From Sipunculus nudus (lineage: Eukaryota; Annelida; Sipuncula; Golfingiida; Sipunculidae), in the NCBI GenBank assembly GCA_026874595.1, contig CM049308.1:12542001-12606000 (forward strand): 64,000 nt of DNA, in the 5' to 3' direction. A model generated the notes under the pieces. It saw only the letters and a list, made by a program, of their open reading frames with translations, was not told the origin of the DNA and searched no databases. Below, piece after piece: positions 12,045 through 21,949 of this stretch (position 1 is the first letter of the stretch; every line of letters begins with the position of its first letter). The translations under genes were made by a program, and so were the position numbers.

Positions 12045-12930
12045 TAGGGCCCCACTTATCAAGCGGTGCCCTATATATCACTGTGTCAGTCCGTCCATCT
12101 CTACTCCTGTCCTTCCGTCAGTGACACTTTATTTTGCACACGATAACTCAACAACAACATACTGCAGCTTTCCCAAATTCACAGGGATGGTTGGTAATTA
12201 TGAGGGATCCAGACCTGTTGGAATTCCAATATGGCCGCCATAGCCTGATCGCAGATTTTCTTTCGCGCGCGATAACTCAACAACAACATACTGCAGCTTT
12301 CCCAAATTCACAGGGATGGTTGGTACTTATAAGGGCTCCAGACCTATTGAATTACAGACCTGTTGTAATTTAAAAATGGCCGCCACAGCCTGATCGATGA
12401 TTTTCTTTCGCTTGCGATAACTCAAAAACAACATACTGCAGCTTTCCAGAATTCACAGGGATCATTGGTACCTATGAGGGCTCCAGACCTATTGAATTAC
12501 AGACCTGTCGAAATTCCAATATGGCTGCCACAGCCAGATCACTGATTTTCTGTCACTGGTGATAATTCAACAACCTATTGCAGCTTTCCAAAATTCACAG
12601 GGATGATGAATATTGGTACTTATGAGGGCTCCAGACCTATTGAATTACAGACCTGTTGGAATTCAAATATGGCCGCGATAGCCCGATCACATATTTTCTT
12701 TTGCACGCAATAACTCAACTTGACAAAAACCTACTGCAGTTTTCCCAAATTCACAGGGTTGATTGGTAATTATAAGAGCTGACCTATTGAATTACAGACC
12801 TGTCTGAATTCCAATATGGCCACCACAGCCCAATTGCTGATTTACCTTTGTGTGCAATAACTCAACAACAATTAACATATACTGCAGCTTAAAGATCCGC
12901 CCGGACTATAAAAAGGGCCGCAAGATGGCG
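12045..12930 (+). repeat. HINE-like family D, six 129-150-bp tandem units
   Basis: It starts with a hairpin-forming terminus (AGGGCCCCACTTATCAAGC, then GGTGCCCT) near 12047. The word ATAACTCAACAACAACATAC or a variant begins at about 12143, 12272, 12417, 12562, 12710 and 12857. Each unit also contains CTGCAGCTTTCCCAAATTCA and ATGGCCGCCA-like words. No 3' terminus like those of families A-C was found, so it may be truncated near 12890-12940. The 81- and 79-codon frames follow the repeat and are not genes. Confidence 0.6.
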
Positions 12931-14495
12931 TAGCTGTTAGTCATTGAAATTTAAATACTTGCAAGACGCATCGCCCAAAATCATGAAAAAAGTCATCATG
13001 CTTGAATTCTAGGCCATTATTCAGTATAATATTTGTCTGACATATGCATTTTAACTCAAGGAATCTAATGTGACCATTAAAATGATCATACGTTATATAT
13101 TTTCTCCAATATCTGATGATGTTGCTCACCAGCCGGCCAGCTGTCAGTGCCGATCACCGATCGCCCCCGGCTAGGAAAGACTGGATAATTTTAGTTTAGT
13201 CGAGCGAGTTTCTCTTTCAGACAGAACGTATGCCTTATTGATGCATCAAATATTATTGTTCCTTATTTTTAAAATGATAAAATCAAGTATTTTTTTTAGG
13301 TATTCCCAGTTCTAGTGCCGAGGCAGACTGTCAGATTGCATAGGTTTGAAATGGCAGTTGGGGGGTCACGTGACATGACACCCCAATGTAAACAATAACA
13401 GACTGCACGTGTTTTAGTGGGCGTTGCCTGGTCTTTTGCCTCCACAAAACATGGTGGAATCAGTGTCGTTACATTCAACCTCTTCTTCCACTGAACTGAA
13501 TTTTTTCTACTCATGAAACACCTAGGTCATATAGGGCATATATCTGTTTAATTATAAATTCAACTGAAGGACCACTGCTGATATTATGAACATCTAAAGA
13601 TGGTAGCATGGAAATATTTTTATTTAGTATTTCATCAAAAACAATCATGAAATATATTATTAATTCAGGATGACCATAATTAATTGCAGATAGCACACAA
13701 ATCGGAATGACGCTGTCGACTTAACAATTAGATATTATTCATATTTTAAATAATTTCACAATATATGTTTATGTTATGTGTAACAAAACAAATTTATCGC
13801 CACACACACATATATATAACTTGAATAACTTATTCTAAATAGTTATCTCAACTTTTCTCTGTGTTAGGCTATATAGTGTATGGCGTCCACATGGTCATTA
13901 AAAAATGGACACTAGACATGTTCAGTGAATTAATTTTCTAGTCCCTCGCCTTATACCAATCATGTGAAGAATGCTATTGGTTTATTTTTCCCAGCTGTCA
14001 GGATCGGGTCACCTATCAGTTGATTTCACAACAAGGGTAAATTCAACAATTTCACGCCATGGAGACTGTACATCTGATGATTAATAAATGAATTTGCAGC
14101 CTCAGAATTTAAACAACATTTCATATTTGACCAATCTCATAAGGATCTGTATTAATCAGATTCATAGTTTTAGATAGGCCTAATACAAACCCAAAATGAT
14201 TTACATCATCACAAAAAAAATTTCCAAGTTTTATAAATATTAACTCAAAGAAAAAGGTTATTTTTCAAAATGTATGTAGTCTTATATATGTGAATCAGGT
14301 ATGCTGAATAAAGAAAGGGTCATGTATACAAGTATCAGTAAAAAAAAGTGTGTGCCGACTATTGTGGTAATTATAAATTATGACACAAATATTTTTAAAA
14401 TATTTTTTTTATCTAAATAATAAAATGAAGGTTTACCTAATTATCCACTTTAATTAATATTTTTATATTTAGCATTGCTAAAAAGATGTATAATA
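12931..14495. other. No gene seen
   Basis: AT-rich intronic DNA with a somewhat GC-richer island at about 13130-13480, including a short imperfect palindrome around TCACGTGA near 13365. No exon, transposase remnant or tandem array is supported. Confidence 0.45.
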
Positions 14496-16228
14496 GTATC
14501 CGTCAAAACAGAGTTTTGCGGATACTATGTTTTCAGCTGCACGCCGCCGCCGCGGCGTAGGTGTCCGGAGAACTCCTCCTTAACCGCTGGGCGGAATTTT
14601 ACGAAACCCGGGATTATGTTCGGGTCACATGTGAACTGCTGCGCCCCGATTTTGTTTTGACCTCTGACCTTTCCTCTGCGCTCTGCGGCCGTTTGTGCGT
14701 TTGTTTCCACACATAAACCCACATATCTCGGGAACCGTTTGACCGATCAGGAAAATTTTTTTGCACAAATGTAGCCCTTTGAGAGCTTTATAATATACAC
14801 CAAAAATGGTGGCGCCACCTGCAACCATGTTTGCACAGTGTCCATCTGTTTGTCTGCCTTGGGTTAAAATCACTCATATCTCTGCAGTGACTTGACTAAT
14901 TCACCTGAAATTCGGCATGCGTAAACATCATGGATAGCTTTTCTGATTTTATGACAGGTGGCGCCACCTACATTCACGTTTACGCTGCAGACATCCAACC
15001 TCATATCTCTGGAACCGTTTGACCGATCAGGAAAATTCTTTTGCACAAATGTAGCCCTTGGCGAGCTTTATAACATACACCAAAAATGGTGGCGCCACCT
15101 GCAACCATGTTTGCACAGTGTCCATCTGTTCGTCTGCCTTTGGTTAAAATCACTCATATCTCTGCAGTGACTTGACTAATTCACCTGAAATTTGGCATGC
15201 GTATACATCCTGGATAGTTTTTCTGATTTTATGACAGGTGGCGCCACCTACATTCACGTTTAGGCTGCAGACATCCAAGCTCATATCTCGGGAACCGTTT
15301 GACCGATCAGGAAAATTCTTTTGCACAAATGTAGCCCTTGGAGAGCTTTATAACATACACCAAAAATGGTGGCGCTACCTGCAACCATGTTTGCACAGTG
15401 TCCATCTGTTCGTCTGCCTTGGGTTAAAATCACTCATATCTCTGCAGTGACTTGACTAATTCACCTGAAATTCGGCATGCATATACATCCTGGATAGCTT
15501 TTCTGATTTTATGATAGGTGGTGCCACCTACATTCACGTTTACGCTGCAGACATCTAAGCTCATATCTCGGGAACAGTTTGACTGATTGGGCCAAAATTT
15601 TGCATGTGTATAGATCTCACATAGTTCTTTATCATACGCAAAACTGGTGGCGCCACCTGCAGCCATTTTTGCATAGCTCCTGTCTGTTTGTCTGCCATGG
15701 GATAAAATCACTCATATCTCGGCAGTGGTTTGACATATCTGCCTAAAATTTTGCAGGTTTATACATCCCCGACAGCTCTCTTGATTTTATGACAGGTGGC
15801 GCCACCTGCATTCTAGTTTATGCAGCAGACATCCAAGCTCATATCTGGGGAACCGTTTGACTGATTGGGCCAAAGTTTTGCATGTGTATAGATCTCACAT
15901 AGCTCTTTATCATACGCAAAACTGGTGGCGTCACCTGCAACCATTTTTGCTCTGCGTCCATCTGTTTGTCTGCCACAGGCTAAAATCACTCATATACATG
16001 TAGTGGTTTGACTTATCTGCCTTAAATTTTTGCATATGTATACAACTTGGACGGCTTTCTGGATTTTGTGGTAGGGGGGGCAACCTACATACACAATTTG
16101 GCTGCAGACATCCATGCTAATATGCAACACTCAATTTCCCCTTGCCACTCAATCCATGCCTCACTTCACCCGTTCCACTCTGATTTAGGCGGATACACGT
16201 AGTCGCTTGTCGACTACCCGTATTCTAG
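14496..16228 (+). mobile_element. Long HINE/Helentron-like element, family B, five 279-bp core repeats
   Basis: The 5' hairpin is GTATCCGTC...GCGGATAC at 14496-14524. Five tandem units of 278-280 bp follow: GGTGGCGCCACCTGCA-type words recur near 14811, 15090, 15370, 15648 and 15926, and the paired CAGGTGGCGCCACCTAC-type words near 14957, 15237, 15517, 15796 and 16074. Near the 3' end GGCGGATAC (16188-16196) is a subterminal inverted copy of the 5' end. Then come a perfect stem-loop GTAGTCG-CTTGT-CGACTAC (16199-16217) and CCGTATTCTAG, with CTAG at 16225-16228, before TTTG. This is the diagnostic layout of HINE-type non-autonomous Helentrons. Confidence 0.8.
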
Positions 16229-17957
16229 TTTGTTTATGCAAAATTGCTAGTTTAACAATGGGCTTCGCCATTTTATGAAAACATAGCTGTCCACAATGAC
16301 AGCTATAAAATATACCTGGTTTGTCCGTGTAGGTTTCCAGCCCTCACTGGATTATAGCACTTACTAAAAGCCCGTATACATTTTCAAAGAGGTTATGTTA
16401 TCACCTTTTTCTTTTCTTTTTTTGTCTGTCTTGTATAGCTTCAGTGTAATAAATCTTGATGAAAGACAGGTCTTGTGACAACGAGGGATTTGATTTAATT
16501 TTTAAAGTCACAGATGCAGGATTCTATCTGCATTTGTCATATTTGGTGGACACATATGGCACTATAAACAATTTTCCTCATATTTTTTGGCACACACTGA
16601 TTGATACATTCACTTAGGTATACATGTATGTTAATATACATTTACATATATATATTTACATATATATATCCCGAATTCCAAACTTCGTTTTCTTTTTTTT
16701 GGGGGGGGGGGGGGGGGGTAGAGTTTTCCTCACCCGGACTTAAAACAATCCAATTTCAGTTTTGAACCTTTAAAAAGCCTCCTCTAGTATTACATTGCCT
16801 CATGGAAAGTAATTGTAATTTTGATCATATAATAGGCCTACTGCTCGTCATAACCAACTTTCATCTGAATGTGCATGCACGCGTTGAACCTCTGTGGTGT
16901 TACATTGTTACATACCAAAACCGCAATGTCACAATGTCAACAAAATTGCTGACAATAAAAATACTCATATTCTGTGAATTTTTTATTCATTTATGCCCAT
17001 GCAAAGTTGCAACGACACATATCCGGTTTCTGTATTTGGTAAAAAATGGGGATATTTCGTGAATGAAGAAGTTGGCTTACATGTAGTTGGTAATATAAAA
17101 AAATCCAAATCAGGCTATTTGAAATCTCTATGGAGACATAAATATGTAAATTGAACTTTATTGGTCTTATTAAATATTTGCTCTCAAAAAATTTTTGGAT
17201 GACAAAACTCGGGGAATCTTCGATACCACATCTGTCATCATGCACATGGCTTGCTTCCAAACACGACTTGTTTCAGCAAACCCCACAAGTGCAGTAAAAA
17301 ATCTCTTATAATAACTAACGTTTCTACCTGCTGATATACATTTCATGCAAAACTTTCAATGTGCCAGCGTCTTCAAAACTTCATATAAAGCGCGGTAATC
17401 ATACAATACGAAAGTAGGTCGATGCTGCTGCCGGTCATGTCCATATTTTCACTGCCGGCGGCCATGTTCGTTTTTCCATTGTCACGCGTGGACTGCAATT
17501 ACAGTATGTGACACATATTTAAGTGAATTTCTGTAATGACCACTAATACGCGCCTACCTTCTTCACTTGGTACATCATTTTATAAATTCCTACAAACACA
17601 CGTGTTAAAGAACTAGTGCGTACATCACTAGATTGGCCATGCGGCCGAGAGTAGTAACCCAGTGTCAACATGTGCTCGCGTTTCGAGGTCATGTCAAACC
17701 GGAAGGCTGACGTAATCCCATCATCCAAAGGGAAATCGACGTTCTTAAACTTCAAGCAGCGTTTAGAAAATAAAAATTGATGGTTTATTACGTTTAACGA
17801 GGATACATTTCTTGTCAATTGCTGTTTATATAACCCTGCACTGCAGTAATCTGCCGAGCTCACACAAGTACACGTGCTTGATCAGTTGATAATGTTGCCA
17901 AACACCATGTCGCTCCGCCTCTATTACCATATAAGGTAGATGCGCACTGCACATGCG
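16229..17957. other. No supported gene; poly(G) tract and a GC-richer block
   Basis: AT-rich DNA with an 18-base G run at 16701-16718. A GC-richer block at about 17380-17900 holds a minus-strand ATG in good context at 17465 (see findings) and scattered CpG, but no exon can be demonstrated. Confidence 0.4.
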
Positions 17958-17978
17958 ACCCGATCCGCCGGATCGGGT
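17958..17978. repeat. Perfect 10-bp inverted repeat with 1-base spacer
   Basis: ACCCGATCCG at 17958-17967, one C, then CGGATCGGGT at 17969-17978. The spacing allows dyad-symmetric protein binding or a cruciform. It lies next to sequence (CCCCAACTTTGACCATGGCA, near 18011) repeated with changes near 18680, so it may mark a repeat terminus. Confidence 0.6.
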
Positions 17979-18189
17979 GTTGGGTCTTTAAATTGTACCT
18001 TAAATTTTCCCCAACTTTGACCATGGCATGTTTTTTTCCTGCAACCGCTGTGGATTTAATTTGCATAGCATGTTTTGTTAACAATTCATCTGTTAACACA
18101 AAAAATTTGAAACCAGTTAATTAAAAACTGTAGATTTTATTCAGGTTTTCAAGCACCATGTCACATATTGTTTACATCAAGCTAGTGTT

Positions 18190-18952
18190 ATGCAGTTTGC
18201 TTGAGCTCAGCTCCCCAGCTTCAGCTCTCAGTTCATAAAATTTGGCACACAGTAAGATGTCTCAAAAATCCCCTTCCATGCCAAAAATTTGGTCACTAGG
18301 ACTTAATTCCTTTGAGATATTAATGAAATACTTCATTTTTCCATTAAAAACCCATGTTACACTTCAAGACTGCCTAATATCAAAACCACTGATCTGACTT
18401 CGATCATATATAATATACATATTTTTCTATACATTTGCTATGCACATGCCTGATATGATGTCAGTATTGCGTAATTGTTTTGAGTAATGGGCCCAAACAT
18501 AATGCACTTTTTAAAAAAATCAAGAAATATATTTACTCCCTTAACAAGAGAATCACTGAAGCTAGAGATTTTTTGTCAGGGGTGTAACATTATTCAAACA
18601 AAATTCAATTGAAAACCCAAATTAGTTATTATTTTTTTCAAATTTTATAAGTTATTAGTATAAAAATAAAATTAGTACCTTACATTTAGCCCAACTTTGA
18701 CCATATGGCACGTTTGTTTCCTGTGAGCACTGTTGATATAATTTTCATATCATGCACACATAAGGATTTCAGCTTTTTAGTATCTTCCCTGTCTCCAAAG
18801 ATACTATCAAGATCATACATAAGCTAAACACCAACAACTCATAATACAGCTTATATTTATTACCACACAAAACCAGCATGTGCCTCATTTCAAAATCATA
18901 TTTTTATTTATAATATATAACAGCTGAGCGCCGTGACCTATGGGTCCCTTAT
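18190..18952 (+). repeat. Family-A HINE-like copy, diverged
   Basis: Internal words (CTTCAAGACTGCCTAATATC, TTAATTTTCATATCATGCAC-like, CATATTTTTCTATACATTTG) match the copy starting at 36252. The 3' terminus at 18922-18952 reads CAGCTGAGCGCCGTGACCTA, then TGGGTCCCTT. The 5' end near 18200 is rearranged. It ends only about 27 bp before the acceptor of the next cysteine-rich exon. Confidence 0.55.
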
Positions 18953-18978
18953 TACAAATTATGGATATTATATTTTAG

Positions 18979-19074
18979 ATTGTGCGGAAAATTGTGTGGC
19001 TTGTACTAATGCTGACACATGCACAACATGTAAACAAGGGACTGGCTGGGTATCAACCACAAAAAAATGTGTAG
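18979..19074 (+). CDS. Exon, cysteine-rich module 2 (furin-like spacing)
   Basis: A 96-nt exon, phase 1-1. Acceptor is ATATTTTAG ending at 18978; donor is GTAAGG at 19075. It reads DCAENCVACTNADTCTTCK and then QGTGWVSTTKKCV, taking the first base from the preceding exon (genomic G shown). Cysteine spacing C-x3-C-x2-C-x5-C-x2-C...C is what furin-like/growth-factor-receptor cysteine-rich repeats show. It has more cysteines than the other modules and a GW in place of YW. Position 17.9 kb downstream of module 1 is unusual, but splice signals and phase fit. Confidence 0.7.
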   Translation: MVRKIVWLVLMLTHAQHVNKGLAGYQPQKNV

Positions 19075-20079
19075 GTAAGGTGGTCATTTCAATTTCTCAT
19101 CACTCTGCTACCCCTTACAATATGCTTTAAGAAATTTTGTACAGAAAAATTTGATTGCATTATTATGCATAAAAGTAATTTTTTATACCGTTTGGTAAAG
19201 TTCTGGGAGGTAGTGGCTGGATTTTAAGTTTCATAGTAATTAAATATATTGAGCTATATTTGCAAATACAGATGATACTATTACAAAGGTGTTATAACCC
19301 CTTTGTTACTTTGTGGTAAATGTTTGAAAGTGATCATGAAATTCTTTGTAATTATTAATCTGTATCTAAATGACTAATTACAGGTAGGTTTTATTAGTGA
19401 AGGCCAAAGCATGTTCAGGGAGGATGACCCTTAGGTCAGAGCTAATTAGCAGTTCAGGGAATGGCAATTTAATCTTATAAAATCACACCTTTGTGTATAG
19501 TGCCAGTCAGGCTGAGAGAAGTTCACAAACTTATGCTATAATAGGTATTGAAAGCATTCTAGTTGATTGGTTATCAAAGAGATAATCACCAGTTTAATGT
19601 GTATATAACTCACAATGTGATAATAAATGCAAACTTGTAGGTATGTCTATTAATCTATGTTAACTCCAACAAAACAGAGACGTACAGTAAGCCAAAATAA
19701 TAACAAAAAAATTATTTTGAAAGTAACTTGGTGAAAAGATGACAAAGACCAGACAGTAGTTTCTGTATAGAGCCTACAGAATATTTTTCTACATTTGGCT
19801 TCCATATGCCTGAGTGTACATTTGTGTAAACTGACTTATGTGTTTTATTAATGTAACACTACAGTGTATATCAGCTGTAAACAGTTTAATACTTTTGTCT
19901 GCCCAAATTAAGTGTGATCCATCAGATGAAACATGCAATTCTTAACAAAATATTATAATCATTATTATACAATTTATAGCACTCAAGAGCCGTATCTCTG
20001 ATTCTATAAAATGCATGTATATGATTAGCACCTGTTTGTAAGATATGTTCTGTGTAAATATCCTTCTGATGTTTTCCAG
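19075..20079 (+). other. Intron between modules 2 and 3
   Basis: About 1.0 kb of AT-rich DNA with a strong donor and a GATGTTTTCCAG acceptor. No repeat family seen elsewhere in the window was recognised in it. It is by far the shortest intron of the gene. Confidence 0.6.
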
Positions 20080-20166
20080 ATTGCTCAGAGATCACAACTT
20101 TTGATGAAACAAATTGTGCACAGTGTGCAATAACTCTTGGTCAATATTGGGATGTATCATGTAAAG
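20080..20166 (+). CDS. Exon, cysteine-rich module 3
   Basis: An 87-nt exon, phase 1-1. Acceptor is TGTTTTCCAG ending at 20079; donor is GTAAAT at 20167. It reads (D)CSEITTFDETNCAQCAITL and then GQYWDVSCK. Spacing is C-x10-C-x2-C-x6-GQYWD-x2-C-K, nearly identical in layout to module 1 (C-x10-C-x2-C-x6-GQYWD). This shared template between exons 19 kb apart is the best evidence that both are real. Confidence 0.75.
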
Positions 20167-20266
20167 GTAAATTTCTTTATTTCCAACAGAATCAGTGCAT
20201 ACCACAAAAAGACACAGTACAGTATGAATGTAATAATTTACCTGTGATACAGACATAGAACTGCTA

Positions 20267-21138
20267 TGTATCCATTTGGCCTAGAATCTTCAAACTTGGC
20301 ATTTAGGGAGGTCCTGAGAAAATCTCTGTGGAAACCAGAAATTATGTCAAGGTGAGCTACATTGTGCAAGACATGTGAAAGAACATGATTTGAGCATCCT
20401 TAAAGACAGATTTGCATGATTGGTTACAGTTAGAAACATCTAATTTTATTAAGTTTCAGGTAGGTTCCTGTAAATATTTCTTGGAAACATGAAATGCTTT
20501 TACCTATATTCTGCAAGCTATGTTAATGAACGTGATATTATATTGTAAGCACTCTATTAGTCATTTGACACCAATTTATGAAACTTCTAACTTAGCATCT
20601 AAGGAGATAAAATCTTCTTGGCAAGCCTAAATCCTTCCATCTGTCCACCCATTAAATTTTAGTGTCCCCACGGGCAAAATACACGCATATTTAATAAGGT
20701 CAATAGGCTACTTTGTGGTGTCACTGTGATAACTGGATTTTGACAAAACTCTACAGAAATATTATTAAATTTATTATCTGGTCCTAGTTCCAGGAAAATC
20801 CATGCATATTTAATGAGGACAAAGGTCACGAGACTTTGTTGGCACCATGATGATCAGCATACCAAAAAATCTATGGACTTTGTTTAAACTCATTATACCT
20901 ATTTACCAATAAAGTTTCTCACCTGAATTACATTCCCAGGAAAACCCACACATGTTTAATGAGGTCAGAGGTGAACCAAATACATGACTGGCATATAATG
21001 CACCATTTGTGGTGCTGTTGTTTTAAAGTTTTTTTAGCAAAATGCAGGATTTCGACCACTCTGCCAGGGAGTATTTTACCCATTTTTCAAGGTTGCTTGA
21101 ATTCAGCTGAGTGTCATGGCCCATGGGCCACTTGTTTT
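20267..21138 (+). repeat. Family-A HINE-like remnant with 3' end
   Basis: GGCCTAGAATCTTCAAACTT and ATCTCTGTGGAAACCAGAAA match the core unit of family A. The 3' terminus at 21104-21138 reads CAGCTGAGTGTCATGGCCCA, then TGGGCCACTTGTTTT, with a near-perfect GTGGCCCATGGGCCAC-type palindrome. Two phrases on AAACCCACACATGTTTAATG-like sequence suggest an internal duplication at about 20690-20960. Confidence 0.55.
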
Positions 21139-21450
21139 GCTGTCTGCATTGACTTTTATAGGGAAAAAGCTAAATAGCCTTTAAAAGTCTTCTAAAAAAT
21201 CTATCAGCCTAATTGTTCACCGAAACAATCCCAGAGATGAGATCTCTCAAGTTTGTTCAAATGGTTTGGGTTCAATAAATTATGGTGAGTTACAAGAAGT
21301 TGAACTTTGTCAGTGGACCAAAAAAGCATACAAGCTACATAACAATCCCAGAAATGGTTGGATCTATCATCACCAAGTTTTGGGAAGTTGTTGGTCAAAT
21401 GACTTATATTTGAAATTTTTTAGATTTTTGTGGCGCCACCTACCTTAATC
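21139..21450 (+). repeat. Uninterrupted relative of the repeat split at 3453/6140
   Basis: GAGTTACAAGAAGTTGAACT at about 21289 is followed directly by GTCAGTGGACCAAAAAAGCA and AGAAATGGTTGGATCTATCA. This is the empty-site arrangement for the TTAA insertion described above. It ends with TGTGGCGCCACCTACC at about 21429. Confidence 0.6.
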
Positions 21451-21539
21451 TGTTTTTACAGGCAAAACCCCTGTAATTTATGCTTCTTTCAGCTTCTTCA
21501 TTTAAAATGTTTTATGATGAAAATGTCAAGCTGAATGCC

Positions 21540-21949
21540 AAGATTTGTATGTATCTATATATAGCTTGGTAGACTCAGCTATTTAAGATTTGGCAACAGG
21601 CAAAGTTTCAGTCTGCATCTATTTAATAGCGTTTGCAGACTGCCAACTGTATCAGGTTAGTCAATAGGTCAAGAGTTCAGTCGGTGCAGCAAGGTACAGG
21701 TCAAGAGTTAACTCAGTGCAGTAGCTATGCCTGGCACTAAGACACCATTGACTCATGGGCAACTGCCTTCCTCAGCTGTGCTTGGTCAGCTGAATGGACC
21801 CAACTCAAAGAGAAATGTGATGTATCAGAAAGCTGATCATAAGCTGACGTCACAAGCAGATTAAGTACTTTTTCAATAATTGTTAAGTACCCAGTCAAGA
21901 CGTGAGCTAACGGTGATATCACTGTGAAATCACACAAAACTCACATGGT
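21540..21949 (+). repeat. Family-E repeat leading into the satellite array
   Basis: It repeats the organisation at 7276-7760, with AGGTCAAGAGTT words near 21667 and 21700 and GGGCAACTGCCTTCCTCAGC near 21759. It then contains ACCCAGTCAAGA (about 21889) and a run of GTGA/TCAC words that merges into the first satellite unit. The reverse complement of ACCCAGTCAAGA borders the other GTGA/TCAC array at about 52014. Confidence 0.6.

Noticed and set aside
13340-13400. Palindrome around TCACGTGA as a promoter element
   Set aside because: Imperfect and isolated; no transcript start or exon nearby.
14475-15711. Several 60-90-codon frames on both strands in the family-B element
   Set aside because: They repeat with the 279-bp units, differ in frame between units and overlap on both strands, so they are repeat artefacts.
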